A stretch of DNA of 64,000 nucleotides from Breviolum minutum Mf 1.05b.01 (GCA_000507305.1 DF239748.1:96756-160755); one strand, 5' to 3'. Counted from the first letter of the stretch, positions 12,797-24,495 are shown. Translations and numbers: made by a program. Notes: generated by a model not told the origin, from the sequence alone.

Positions 12797-13436
12797 GTGA
12801 GTAGTCTTAAGTCCTGGGAAATTTATACCATAAATACTCAACATAATTGTTATTAACCAAAATAAAACTCCTTTAGCATATGGTCCGTTTAGGTATTAAT
12901 GTGAAAACTTCAGGACGTGAGTATACTATGAAACCATCCTTTCGCCGGCTTTCACTAAACCAAACTGTTGGATTTTCCAGCTACAGCACTCAAATGCACT
13001 CATTGGGATGTGAAACCTCTCCCAGAATTCCAGTCACCAGCAGGATTCTTACAACTTTTTGTTTGGAATTTGAAATCCGCTATCAACCTTCACTTGTTTT
13101 TTTTGGGGGGAGGAGTGCTTTTTCATCCCCAACTCATACTGTTCATAACCTCAATTGGCTAGCCGGATTTTAGCCGTAAACAGTATGTCAGTTTGATCCT
13201 TTTGACGCAACATTCCCACAGGTTTCTCCCCACCGGTGAAGTCAATTGCTTGGATTGGATGGTCACCATGGCCTGGCAGAAACAAAATTGAAAAAAAAAC
13301 AATGGCCTGGACAAAAAAAACTGGGAAAAAACACCAGATTTTTGTTGGAAGGGCTGTTACAGTACTGATGTTTGAAATGCCGGCGAAATGCCTGGAATGT
13401 AAAAAACCTTGGAAGTAGTGAGATACTATACTATAC

Positions 13437-13523
13437 CTATGACATCGTGCAGGATTTCCGAAGCATCAGCAGTTTGGGGTACTTTAAGCTTTCTCGGTTG
13501 TGCGCAATTCACCAAGAAAAGGG
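13437..13523 (-). CDS. candidate exon, unrecognised
   Basis: Twenty-eight codons lie between acceptor gttctgacag|CC and donor TCATAG|gtatag: LFLVNCAQPRKLKVPQ then ADASEILHDVI. The plus strand is also open across these bases (SSLGYFKLSRLCAIHQEKG), so the call rests on splice quality and on the minus-strand exon at 13797-13856. Confidence 0.46.
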
Positions 13524-13796
13524 CTGTCAGAACATGGTTCTGTGAGAATCAAAACTGGCGCTTGTTCCAGCCGACACATAGTTCTTAATAGTTAATAGTC
13601 AAACCAAAGGATCTTGATGAATTATCAAGATGTGGACCTTCCAAAAACAAAGCACTATAGAAAATGGCTGATACTTGTAAAACAAACAACTAGGAACTAG
13701 GATCTTTGTGTGCTTTTGCTCCAACACTGTCTACATAAGTATATACATTATATCCACACAGCCCTTCTTGTACCTTCCCACCATTGCCATTCCTAC

Positions 13797-13856
13797 CTCG
13801 ATTTGTGGTTTCAATGCAAGCAAGGCTGTCTCCAAACGTCCAAGGCGTTGATTGGC
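13797..13856 (-). CDS. candidate short exon, helical
   Basis: Twenty codons, phase 0 at both ends, between a textbook acceptor (tttgcctccag|GCC) and a textbook donor (ATCGAG|gtagga). The product is ANQRLGRLETALLALKPQIE, a heptad-like helix typical of a coiled coil. Function unknown. Confidence 0.55.
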
Positions 13857-15143
13857 CTGGAGGCAAAGCTCGTTGTGTGCAACAGGCCAGGTATACATAG
13901 ATCAACAAATCAGCTGAGTTGACCCTGGGAAATAAAGTTCAGGCTTGTGACTTGTTCTATCTGTCCATAATGAATGGGATTTCCCTCCCAAAAAAGAAAA
14001 AAAACGCAACCATTCAGCAGGTAAGACTTTAGCACGGCTGCAGCTAAAGGACTGCACGCATGATGTTGTTTCTTTTTCGCTGGGCGAGGAAGCGTGACAG
14101 TTTATTTGGGAACTTGTCTGGTTGAAACTTGTTTGGGACGAATGCCATTAGATTTTAGCCCTTCAACTTCAGTCAGACATTGATTTTCAGGGAAACAACT
14201 TGAAACATAACAACAAATGTTCCCTGGATACCAAGAACAAACACTTCAAAGTGATAGAGCTGCCATGTCCTCTTTCAGCTGACAACTTCAATATACAGTA
14301 TCTATAGTTGCTCTCTTGAACATTGTTTCAGTAAATCAATAATGACCATTTCACCCAAATCTCATGAAATCCTGGCGGGTTACACTTGGGATTCTTATGA
14401 CTGACAAATCCGTTGTTACATCCATTTACATACCCTCTTGAAAAGGGTGTAACCATAACCTCATGTATAAAACAACCAAGCTTGTTTTCGACTTCCTCTC
14501 ATCTGAAAGTCTCAGAACAAAAATGACTCAGTCAACCCACCCCCCCATAGAACGGATGTGTATACATGTGATGTAACATGTATATAACACGTTTTTTGGA
14601 AAACAATTTTGTTTCCGCTGTCAAACTGGTTGTGTTGTAAAGAATTCCAATCATCTTTGGAAGATTCGGGTTGAGCGAAATAAATTGAACTATCGGTCAA
14701 AATGGGGTCATCTCCCAGGTAGGAGGGAGAATCAAAAAAAAACAACATGGTAGAACCACCTTACTTTCGGTTGGTTGGTTGTTTCATGGTCTTCCAAAAT
14801 TGGAGACCAGGCCCGCACTTGCCCCCCAGCAATTGCCTGGGGTTCAAGTCGGCCATCACCTTACTTTAAGAATCATATGTGACAAACCAATAATCTATCT
14901 CAGGGACTTCTGTTGACACGCTGTGCTAACCGTCATGTCGTTTTACATCACAACCTCTGGACCAAACAAGTGCCCTATCGCCCTTAAAACACCCAATGAA
15001 TTCCGCAGCAATACATCTTACCCCTAATCCACCCCGAAGTGAGGTAAATATACTGTAAATATACCCTAGGTAAATATACTATGTCTATATGGTCCACGCC
15101 CCGCAACGCCCCCCCAAATGGTTCCCCAATATTCCCCGTCTAC

Positions 15144-15191
15144 CTTCCCAACATATCTCTCCCCCAACGAAACGGCCTGTTCATCCATGGC
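15144..15191 (-). CDS. candidate short exon
   Basis: Sixteen codons, AMDEQAVSLGERYVGK, in phase 0 between acceptor caccaaccag|GCC and donor GGGAAG|gtagac. The strand agrees with the other left-flank candidates. Too short to assign a family. Confidence 0.45.
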
Positions 15192-16460
15192 CTGGTTGGT
15201 GGGTTTATTCAACCAGGACGGCGTTAACAACCAACAAAGTGATACCATTTCTCCCATAAACCATGATTCAGTGGAAAATTACCCCATGTAAATCAAGGGA
15301 AAGTAATATGGGAGGGACTTCCACAAGTGTGAGAGGAAGAGTATTTGTTTGAAAAAAACAAACACACAGAAACATAATAAAGGAAACGGATCGCAATATT
15401 TGGAAGAAAGACAACCTACCTGCGGGTGAAACAATTATCTGTTCAACATAGATTGCACAAAAATCATTTGCGCAGGTCCTGAAAATGCAGGTCGTGGAAT
15501 ATGCAAATTGAGGATCGGGTCAATCTAGTCAACACACTTATCTTGATTGGTAGAAAATGGCTATACAACTTCAAATCAGGACATATTGGGGCCAAAGAGC
15601 TCCACAATCTGGGCCTCCAAACATGCCAGTGCTAAAAGATATTTTGCTGACATGGAAACTACCGAGTAACATGAACTAATCAACCAATTATAGCATCTAT
15701 TGCATAGATGCGTTGAACCTAGATTGTAATGTGAGTTTTGCAATGCATTTGTTGGAATGATACTTTTAGGAATTCATGATTCTGAAAAACGACTACTTAC
15801 TCTTTGGGGGACGTTTCAGGTCCTTCCTTCAAAACATGTTTTTATTTTGAGAGGGATCCATTGAGGAAATGACAACAGAATAGGGCCTGGGAATCTTTCG
15901 TTGAGCAGTGTGTGTCCAAACAACATGTCGGCCCATGTGATGAAATACACCTTTAAATTTTCCATGCCTAGGTATGATTACCTGTAACAAAAATGACATA
16001 CATCTATACATTTTTATAATTTTCATATACGTTGGAATAGGATTCGAATAGGATTACGAGGTTTCGCCTAACGAACCATGCAGACCACCTTGAGAAAGGG
16101 TGATAGAGTGAGTCGAGGATTCGCCAGGGAAACCCACCGCGAAAAAGGGACCAGGGGAGAAGGAAGCATTTATGATGTACGGGATATATGAATATGCATG
16201 TCTGTGTCACCAGACAAATACATGAAACGGACTCACTTCAAAATTCCCCAAAATGTGGAGACCCATGTTTCTGAGTTTATGAATATCTCAAATTGTCTTC
16301 TTGAACCATCTCCATTTGGCTAATTGAGTTCTAAATGGACTTGTCATTTTATAAATGGCCTTATAAATGGGTAACTGCGGTTATATCCCTACTTAAAGTA
16401 GGAGTTACCTAACACATGGCTACCATAAACTCACCCAGCAGACCTTTTGTGGGTTCCCAC

Positions 16461-16526
16461 CTGCGAAGTATTTGTTGGCGCAGTGTTCATTGGCATGCTG
16501 GGAGGCATACCAGGCATTCCCATAAC
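16461..16526 (-). CDS. candidate exon, Met/Pro-rich
   Basis: Twenty-two codons in phase 0 between acceptor aaacacccag|GTT and donor TCGCAG|gtggga. The product is low-complexity: VMGMPGMPPSMPMNTAP. Such GMPGMPP runs are typical of disordered coding sequence, which supports this strand. The family is unknown. Confidence 0.53.
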
Positions 16527-16675
16527 CTGGGTGTTTCAAAACATTTACCTTAAGGTCAAAATAGATGGCACAAATACCAAATGGCAGGTTAGCAAAGGGT
16601 CAATATAAACCAATATGTAGGGACTGTGCCATGTACTTTTCAACGACTGTATTGGTGTTTCAACATGACTTCAGC

Positions 16676-16745
16676 AATAACAACAATGACAACCACAACG
16701 ACAACAACAACAACAAAAAAAAACAACAAAAACAATGGCAACAAC
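16676..16745. repeat. AAC-rich microsatellite
   Basis: An imperfect (AAC)n run, visible as caacaacaacaacaaaa. It produces Gln/Asn-rich shadow frames that I do not treat as genes. Confidence 0.85.
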
Positions 16746-17141
16746 GACTACTTCGACAACCAACAACAACATGCTGCTTTTGGGTTGAATCACTACTGCG
16801 AATGAGGTTAAGGAGAATTAGAGAATCTAAGCACAGGAGGTAATTGGATTCATGTCGAACCCGGCACAAATAAAGGCCTCAACGGAAAATGGTGCATGTA
16901 GGGAGCAACCCTGAATAGTTTCTAGCGCCGCACAGGCCATGGCTCATCAATTCCACGCCCAAAGGATAAGATTCTCAATGATATCATTTGAAATTTCACC
17001 CAAATCCACCAATCCCTAACATATCAATGATAAGTTTTTGCGAAAAAAACGTGGTAGCATGTCATTCTCCGTATTTTCTAGGGGTTTCACCATACACCGA
17101 CTCAAAATGCTACCACTGATCCCACTGTGAAGCCAAAAAAC

Positions 17142-17250
17142 CCCTTGAGTGTAACGAGCTGCTGCCGCCTCAGGGGAAGCGGCAGATGATGGGTTTTTAG
17201 GCTCGGGGATCCCTTTGGGGGTGACAACCCAAACTATGGGTTGATGTTTC
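17142..17250 (-). CDS. candidate exon, Pro/Ala-rich
   Basis: Thirty-six codons follow the acceptor accattag|G and end at CAAGGG|gttttt. The product holds HQPIVWVVTPKGIPEPKN and then SSAASPEAAAARYTQ, a composition that looks coding. The segment is locally richer in G and C. No family is recognised. Confidence 0.5.
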
Positions 17251-17698
17251 CTAATGGTGACATGGTGTGATTTTTCCTCAGGGGAAAAACGGGGGTTTGC
17301 TATACTTTCCAAACAAATTCGGAAAAGGCTCATAGAAGAGTGATGACTCTGGAGCCATCCGATATGGATTGTCCAAAATAATCTTTTTGTGGTCACGCTA
17401 CTGGCGCGATGCTAATGTGTCAATATGTCAACTCGTGTGGGCAAACCATCTACAACCAGAAGGCATATTAAGCTAATTTGGCCATCTCACATCATGTACT
17501 TATTACTGATCATGGTGATTATAGTCTCCAAGTCGTGGGCTTGTTCCAGTTGTAAATGCATTGCCATCAACCAAAGCACATCACGAGATGTGAGGTAGGG
17601 CCCAAAAATACAAGAATACCACCACCTCCAGTTGTTAATGTCTGATTCTCTATTCAACTCTGATGACGTGAGAGAAGTCCCAAAATTACCGGTGACAC

Positions 17699-17755
17699 CG
17701 GTCCTGAACGATGAACATTAAGGTTGGGATTGGTCCTATCAATGCTGCGGCATCT
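17699..17755 (-). CDS. candidate short exon
   Basis: Nineteen codons between acceptor tattttcag|AGA and donor GGACCG|gtgtca: RCRSIDRTNPNLNVHRSGP in the phase set by the exon at 17782-17847. A second frame is also open, so the reading depends on that join. Confidence 0.45.
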
Positions 17756-17781
17756 CTGAAAATACCATTTACAATACGTAC

Positions 17782-17847
17782 CATCACCATCCCTTCAAAC
17801 ATGATTCTGGTCATTTCTCTTCTCGAATGAGGAAAGACTGCACCAAA
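17782..17847 (-). CDS. candidate exon, unrecognised
   Basis: Twenty-two codons between acceptor agtttaccag|TTT and a strong donor (GTGATG|gtacgt), phase 0. The product is FGAVFPHSRREMTRIMFEG plus VM. It joins the exon at 17699-17755 across a very short gap of 26 nt, which is too short for a normal intron, so one of the two borders may be wrong. Confidence 0.42.
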
Positions 17848-18540
17848 CTGGTAAACTACCAACACCAACGGGGCTCTTGAGATGAGCAAAATCCTGAAGT
17901 ATAGGGATGGTAAATCAGAACACCGTCATTCATCAGCCGATTGAAATGGGTAACCAGATTTTGTCCATCAACGGTATACCGTATACCCCCAAACACAAAC
18001 TTTAGGTACCAACTGGATCTGCCACCTGGCATGAATCATGACTATAGTGATGGATGATTGTGGTACGTTTCTTATCGATGCCTAGAAATCATTCAGAGAT
18101 TCCAATTGGAATTCATTGCTAACAACGTAGTTCCATCTATATTATATTGGGGTAGGTTTATAGGCTTATGAACTAATCACCATCCAATTTGCGTAGGAAA
18201 AAAATCCCTAGTTTGTCAAACAACCAACCTATATGCTACCTGGAAGGTAAATGGCTAGCCACTCCCATTAGTCTTCGTTTATCATCGCCATCTACTTTCA
18301 CCACAATGTAAAAATAAATTGGGGCAATGTTCCGATCGCTATGTTATTTCAATTTCTGGAGGGCGGCTTAGTGTTGAGCAATGTCACCCCGGTAGCTGGC
18401 AACTCACGAAAGTAAGTAACTTCCATGGAGACGTTAGTAGAATCCCGAAGATAGCAAGGTAAAAACATGTAAAAACTGTGTCTTAATCAAAAACATTGCA
18501 ACAAAAAGATGGTTTCTAGGCAGCCGTACGGATTTTCTAC

Positions 18541-18630
18541 TTGGTGGTTTCATCCCATCTGAAAAATATTGGTAAAATGGAGTCTTTTCCCCAAGTAGGG
18601 GTGAAATAAACAATCTTTGAAACCACCACC
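18541..18630. repeat. inverted repeat, ggtggtttca type
   Basis: The arms ttggtggtttca and tgaaaccaccacc face each other about 70 bp apart, with cccatctgaaaaat and ccaagtaggggtgaaa in the interior. It resembles the pair at 8041-8160. Confidence 0.5.
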
Positions 18631-19536
18631 TAGATTTTATATTGAACAACACAGGGAATCAATTCATTCTGTTCATGACTGCTATCTTCAAATACTTTCA
18701 GAATCACATGATCTAGCCAACCCTTTTCCTCCCCAATCGAACCGTGGCAACATCCATCCACACTCGTGTTTTGTATCGCAACATTGGCGATGTGGCAATG
18801 TGGGGAAAACGCTCCACGACACCCAAACATGTATCACTGGGAGGCTGGTAGAAGAGATTTGATTGGATTCCAAATAGCTGAGTTGGCATCAGGAAAACAC
18901 TTCATCACCAGCTCCCAGCAGCAAAAACAATGCGACCGGCCCGGTCTAATCTAATATCAAATAATTCCTATATATGTCTGAATTGCCAGGACATTTTTGG
19001 TAGGATTCCCAATCGAAAGTACCTTAAAATGGTTTTGCTCGCTGTGAAACCTCCAAAATGTAAAGTGATTTCGCAGAATTCCAGGCTTCTGGGCCTTGGC
19101 TTCAAATCACATACAAACTAAGACTTTCTTCATCCTACCATCTGTGCTGATGGGGATCTGAAATGCAACAAGTTCCTACCCTGCCCGATGTTTTTTTTCA
19201 GGAATCCTCTTCGATATCCGTCAAAAAATAACATCAAACTGTCAAACTGTCTAGATTCTAGATTTTCGAGAGGGGCTTTCATCAACAAATTCATAACACT
19301 CAATTGTCAGGTTGATGCAAGGACAAAATATATACAAACCCCTTTAGTGGACGACCTTGGGAATAGATAAATTTGATGGGTTTCTATTATGTTTTACGGC
19401 AGTCTAATTTCCATAAGATCAAGGATTGGACTAAAAATATCCACAATTGGGGGACGGTTTGTACCTTTTTAGGACCCTTCTTCCTCGTTGCATTTCCGCA
19501 TCTACGACTAAAACCTTCGCCTCTTTTTTGGCTCAG

Positions 19537-20706
19537 AAGTCAAGGGACTCACCTGCCAAGTGGTGAAGCTGAGAATGTCTGGAGTTTTCCAGAAATTTCC
19601 CACCACCTCCAGGCAGTAGCTTAAGACACAGGGATCCAAAAACATTAATTGAGTGAACATGTATGAGCAACTTGTTCCCTTCAAGATCTGAAAACACAAA
19701 ACATGATGCACTGATCCAGTGCGGCCTTCCGGTGCAAATTTCAAGGAGAGTACACACAGAATACAACAAACCTGGACTGCAATTGGCAATATCGCCCAAG
19801 CAGCTTCGCCTGGGTATGTATATACACAATACGGGATAGTTTATGGATTTTTAAACTCCGCAAATCAGACATCTTTCAACGACAATGGCAACCCACCATT
19901 CAGACCAACCAACATCCCCGACCAGCAAAACCCTGGACCACCCCCAACTGTATCGAGGCCTTCTGCCCAAAGAGGTCCTGGACCTGCTTGGGAAGGAGAC
20001 CTTTTTTCAAACGCTCCTGGCCCGGCGTTTTCCTCCGGTGGAAGGGGTATGGCCCTTCAGAGTTGGTTATAGACAAATGACTGCATTGAATGAACTGATG
20101 GCCCAGACATGCCCAGACTGGAAGTTGTTTGGCTATAGGTATTCCTCTTGCGAATTCGACTGAGTTTTGAGGTGGAGGGAATATCAAGGCCTATCCAGTC
20201 GTGGCGATTCAGGCTTTCAACTAGCACAGTTCATAGACGAATGCATGGCTTATCTCAGTTGTTGTATTTGTTTACGTCCTATGTCAATTCACCTCCACCT
20301 AGCTGATTGTTCTGCCCCCTCAGTGTTCTGAAGAAGAAAGGTGAGATGACAGGGAAACTCCATGATACCACTATACTTTGACCACATCGGGCTTCCCATC
20401 TTCGACACATCCCTTTCCAAAGAGCTAACTCAAGATTGTCTTCCTACCGCCTGGCACGAGGTTGAATGGGTTTCAAGCTTCTGGTCTTTAAAATCCAAAA
20501 TGTACCCTTTTACTTTCCCCCGTCCCGGAATACGTGGATATCTCCTGTTGTCAGAATGAGCCAATTGAATTTGATGAGCTTGTGCCTAACCTCGATATAT
20601 ACTGCAGAACGCTGCAGAAACAGCAACAATCATCTCAATCTTGAGATTGTTCTTGAAACTTTGGGAGATTCTGCCCCATGCCATATACTACTTATCTTCA
20701 ACCTAG
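19537..20706 (+). CDS. multi-exon plus-strand gene, 3' end
   Basis: Six segments join in correct phase: 19537-19615, 19746-19813, 19926-20138, 20324-20340, 20435-20460 and 20608-20706. The last ends at a TAG. Acceptors include ggctcag, ctgccccctcag and atactgcag; donors include GG|gtatgt and AAAG|gtgaga. The fourth exon is a 17-nt microexon. The product holds LYRGLLPKEVLDLLGKE, FPPVEGVWPFRVGYR and, near the end, IISILRLFLKLWEILPH, a hydrophobic helix. I cannot name the family. The 5' end is not found; exons further upstream are likely. The agreement of five phases is the main support. Confidence 0.58.
19926..20138 (+). CDS. main exon of the plus-strand gene
   Basis: Seventy codons of G+C-rich sequence in an A+T-richer background, between gaccag|C and GGCTATAG|gtattc. 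The frame reads KTLDHPQLYRGLLPKEVLDL and later TALNELMAQTCPDWKLFGY. The minus strand is partly open too, but the plus frame is longer and fits both neighbouring exons in phase. Confidence 0.6.
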
Positions 20707-20747
20707 CGAAATTTCACCCACACCCCAAAACTATCTCATGAGTCAAC

Positions 20748-20826
20748 CCAAGGCCCACCCGATATGGACCAAATCGGACCCAATCTCCTGCACTGAGCGC
20801 GACTCCTGCCCAAAGTTTTGACAGGC
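20748..20826 (-). CDS. candidate exon, convergent
   Basis: Twenty-six codons between acceptor gtgtccag|GCC and donor CTTGG|gttgac, reading ACQNFGQESRSVQEIGSD and then VHIGWALG. It lies just past the TAG of the plus-strand gene, so the two genes would converge. Modest evidence. Confidence 0.4.
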
Positions 20827-20992
20827 CTGGACACCAAAGCGATGGGTTTTCTAAGGGAAAAAACATGTGACCTTCTTGGGATGGTCATGTGTTATACACC
20901 CCGGGAAATTAACATGGACCATAATCATGGAGGTTTGGAAGATCTTTTTCCTTTCTAAACGGGTGATTTGCAGGTTCCATGCTAATCTTCCA

Positions 20993-21062
20993 AGGTGTCC
21001 CCTCCAGGAACCCACCGGGGGAAAAGGAACATCATCTTCAAAGGTGCTTTGTTTTAGGGGAT
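20993..21062. mobile_element. partial MITE, family B
   Basis: tcccctccaggaaccca, gggggaaaaggaacatcatc and ttcaaaggtgctttgtttta match the left arm and interior of the full element at 58292-58385. The right arm is degraded. Confidence 0.38.
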
Positions 21063-21863
21063 AAAAAGGTCACTTTGAAAAAACATGAAAAAACTTTGTG
21101 GATGGCCTTGTTGTTTCTAATCTCTTGGATGGTAGGTGTTGATGGAAGAAATCCGGCACCAGTTGTGGACGGTAGTGGATCCCATTATCTGCAAGATCCT
21201 TAATATCCTGCATAGGTCGTAATTATAAGCGGGATTGGACCATCAACAATATGGCATTACCTTCTTCCTTTCTAAAGACCCATCTTTGTGGCCCAACAAA
21301 AACACACCCTGGTGGAAGAGAATTCCATCCCCACATTACACGTCCCCTTGTTACAAGAGTTCACCGCATCTTCTCTCTATGTGGATCATTATGTTTACTT
21401 TCTTACGACCTGCATGGCTAAAGTATGCTAAAGTTCAGGCGAGGTAGATTCACTGTAGATTCAGCTTACCCCAAAAATTGCAACATCTTGATCCAGGTGA
21501 TCTGAAAAGTTGTAATCTCAGAGTCCTGGTTAAAGAACTTCCAATCATAATGCACCTTAATGACTACCATAACCCCCAATGCCAAGGTGGAGTCCATCAG
21601 TCGACCACTGCGAAAAAATCCTGAAAATCATGATTTTCTGGTGAACTATCTCAATTTCCGTGGGTGTAACAGATGCGCCATTCACATACTTAACAAAACA
21701 TAGCAAAAGGCAGAAATTCTACATATGTGGAAGATCCAGGTAAATTTTGCAATATGGATAGATTATGATGATTATGTGCATTTATATAGTGCAGTTTAGA
21801 AATGAGTAGGGGCAATCTTTGGAAAACCATCTTTGAGCTGTCTAACCCCTTCACAATCACTAG

Positions 21864-21904
21864 GTGCTCCAGATGTTCCTGGCGTTCTGGACGCTTTCAT
21901 GCAG
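21864..21904 (+). CDS. candidate short exon, plus strand
   Basis: Thirteen codons and two bases between good sites (aatcactag|GT and ATGCAG|gtagat): APDVPGVLDAFMQ. It could be a downstream exon of a plus-strand gene, but the gene at 19537-20706 already has a stop, so its owner is unclear. Confidence 0.38.
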
Positions 21905-21931
21905 GTAGATGAATGCAATCTATAATCTACA

Positions 21932-22033
21932 CTCCCTGAAACTAACATAGCCCCTGAAAATAGACCGTCCCAAACAGATTTTCATCTTCCAACCATCCAA
22001 TTTCAGGTGCGAGCTGTTAGTTCCAGGGAGGGT
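21932..22033. mobile_element. MITE-like element, family A
   Basis: A clean copy of about 102 bp. Left end ctccctgaaactaacatag, right end gttagttccagggaggg. Between them are cccctgaaaatagacc and tcttccaaccatccaatttc. Inverted ends and interior words match the copies at 2596-2692 and 59012-59112. Confidence 0.78.
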
Positions 22034-22169
22034 AAATCCTTTGGAAATGGGAATTCTTCTGGTTGAAGGAGGAAGGTGAAACACAAACATCTTCAAATGT
22101 AATGAACTCATATGGAATTTCACCATTTCACTGCGACATTTCCATGAAGCTTCCGACAAATCATTGCAG

Positions 22170-22252
22170 GTGGTGATCTTCCAGTACAATGCCTGGTTAG
22201 AACTGTGTTGAACCCCTGTAAGGTGGTGAAATTTGTGAGCTTCCCTACGAAA
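22170..22252 (+). CDS. candidate exon, plus strand
   Basis: Twenty-seven codons after the acceptor atcattgcag|GT: GDLPVQCLVRTVLNPCKV and onward; a possible donor is ACGAAA|gtggtt. The frame stays open well past this point. A minus-strand frame is open over the same bases. Confidence 0.34.
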
Positions 22253-22517
22253 GTGGTTCACTCACCTACCTTATTGAAACAGAACCGTAATTCCGTAAAC
22301 ACAAAAAAGGACCTAGCAAAAATGTGACCTGGCAAACTCAATGTTGACATGTTTTTTTTTTTCTGCAGCAAGATGTTTGCTACATCCCAACTGTTGCAAA
22401 AGTCTTTGAAGTTCTGAAAACTGACATTCCTTTTCAAAAAAAATCCCAAGAAAACCTTCAGGTTCCACAGTCGTTTTGGGAGGAGTGTGCAGAACATCGT
22501 TTTGTTTTTTTTTGGAC

Positions 22518-22598
22518 CGTCGCCTTCTTCACAAAATCCAAATCCTTCAGCACAGCCGCTTCTGCAATGGCCACAAAGGTCTCGTCACAAATCATCCC
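22518..22598 (-). CDS. candidate exon, unrecognised
   Basis: Twenty-seven codons, phase 0 at both ends, after acceptor cccacaaag|GGG, ending GCGACG|gtccaa. The product is GMICDETFVAIAEAAVLKDL followed by DFVKKAT, a convincing folded-protein pattern. G+C is raised. Family not recognised. Confidence 0.55.
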
Positions 22599-23231
22599 CT
22601 TTGTGGGAATGGTTACAGCAGATAGGAAAAGGTGGGAACGTAAAATCGACCCAGAAACCCCAGAAACGTGGAAATTATTTGATATCATTTGTTTTTATTT
22701 GATTTTAGTTTTTTTCTAAATATTTTTCTTTATCATTTTATATGTTCTTTTGTTATCTTTTATGTGTTCATATTTTTTGTCATTTCGTAATGTCTCTGAT
22801 GGACTACCCTGTAGTTGACGACCCTGCACTCAAAATTGACTGAAACTCGTAAATTCATAATGATAATGATCAAAGTGACCAGCTCTTGGGATCAACCGTT
22901 CATTGTTGGAATCATGTCCTGTCCAATAATTAAACAAATAATTGTTCAATACTAAGGGAGTCTCGGATATGCAGCTAGTTTTGATCATTCCAACAAGAAC
23001 CGCAGAGGGATGACAATCATGAACGCAAACAAAAAGGCTATCGGCTATTTTGATTATGTTGTAGCCGCGGGCATTTTTCATGCACATTTTCAACAAGACT
23101 CAGGAACACTCTTCCCTTCTCTTGTTTCATCTCATGTAATTCGGTTCAATTGAATGAAACCATTAGCTGGCTGGCAAACATTCATTCTTTCTTGCTTTCT
23201 CCATGCCAGCCACAATTCACCCCAACCATCC

Positions 23232-23322
23232 CCATAGGATCCACGGGACTGGTATATTTACCCACATTAATGTTTATGGTAAATGTATGTTAAATATACC
23301 AATCCCGTGGGAATCCTATAGG
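23232..23322. repeat. palindromic hairpin element
   Basis: A near-perfect inverted repeat: left arm ccataggatccacgggactg then gtatattta; right arm taaatataccaatcccgtgg then gaatcctatagg. The arms of about 30 bp enclose about 30 bp. It could be a small transposon end pair or a structured RNA element; I see no coding capacity. Confidence 0.8.
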
Positions 23323-23366
23323 ATCTGCTCGCTTTCCCTTTCACCACGGGAATCAGCGGTTTGCAC

Positions 23367-23464
23367 CTGGAGCACTTCCGAAAAGATCGTCACAACTCCA
23401 TAGACTTGCCATCCTTGAGTCAACGATCGGCGTGACACTTGAGTTTTCAACACGAATCCTTGAC
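23367..23464 (-). CDS. candidate exon, unrecognised
   Basis: Thirty-two codons between a good acceptor (ttttcattctag|GT) and donor (CTCCAG|gtgcaa). The product is QGFVLKTQVSRRSLTQGWQV followed by YGVVTIFSEVLQ. Protein-like, with no family recognised. It lies only 400 bp outside the repeat array that opens the core. Confidence 0.57.
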
Positions 23465-23878
23465 CTAGAATGAAAATCATGAAAACTTCTATTGTATATA
23501 CCGAGCTATCGTACATTGATGCAGAATACAGAATGTTGAAAGTTTACTTGGAAGGTTTATTTCTTTTTTGGAAAAGATGACTTTGTTTGGGTTGATCAAC
23601 CTTCTTGTTTTCTCAGAACAAATTTGGTGATATCATCACCTCCCGTGATAATCTTTGGTGATAAAACACCCCCGTTTTGTGGGATCTACACATGTTTTGA
23701 GGCAGGACTAGACAAAAATTTGGTCCAACTCCCTCGCCCTCATCACAGTGGGCCCATAAGGCATCACAGTCTTGGCAATGCTGCTGGAATGCTCTTGAAG
23801 CCAACAGATGCAAGTGAATTTGAACAAAAAAACCTGGATTACTTGTGACATTCATCAGTCTCATTCTCTGTGAGGTTT

Positions 23879-24125
23879 GAGAGCTATTGCTAAAAATCTA
23901 GGAGCTATTCCTAAATATCATGGATCTATTTATAAATATCTAAGAGCTATTTATAAATATCTAAGAGCTATTTATAAATATCTAAAAGCTATTCCTAAAT
24001 ATCATGGATCTATTTGCAAAAATCTAAGAGCTATTCCTAAATATCATGGATATATTTATAAATATCTAAGAATTATTCCCTGGCTATTCCTAAATATCAT
24101 GGATCTATTTATAAATATCTAAGAG
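23879..24125. repeat. AGAGCTATTTATAAATATCTA tandem array, left
   Basis: About eleven degenerate units of roughly 21 bp, typified by agagctatttataaatatct, with variants ending ctaaatatcatggat. An apparent long frame across it is a by-product of the repeat. The same core word is found in the opposite orientation at 56943-57139 and in variant form at 39618-39760. Confidence 0.92.
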
Positions 24126-24495
24126 CTGTGTGTCAAAATCATAAGTTTCTTGATAGATACCCTTAGATAACATATCAATATCATGGATCTTGTTATAAAT
24201 GTCTTACATCTGTTGATAAAAATTCTGGGTTTATGTCTGAGAGGCTAGGAACTAGGAGATGAATATCGTGGTCTGGTTACAGCCATCACTGAACACCATA
24301 TGTGTTTCGAAAAGGAGTTCCATGTATACCCCAGCCATCTGCATAAGGTCTAGAGATGACAACAAAAGTTGCAAACATGTAACTAACATATAACACAAAA
24401 TGTCCTGTAAAACATGAATTGATAAATGTTTCATTCATCCTTGGTGAATGTATACCATATCATATCACTGAAATCGAAGAGTGTCTTTGCCCCAG

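Noticed and set aside
19520..19541. Relict dinoflagellate spliced-leader sequence (ttttttggctcagaag)
   Set aside because: It differs from the leader by an insertion and lacks its 5' half; it works better as a splice acceptor.
23877..24122. 81-codon plus-strand frame with repeated YKYLRAI units
   Set aside because: It is the translation of the 21-bp tandem array; the same array exists inverted at 57 kb without a frame.
23879..24125. CRISPR array
   Set aside because: Units are contiguous and degenerate without unique spacers, and the setting is eukaryotic.
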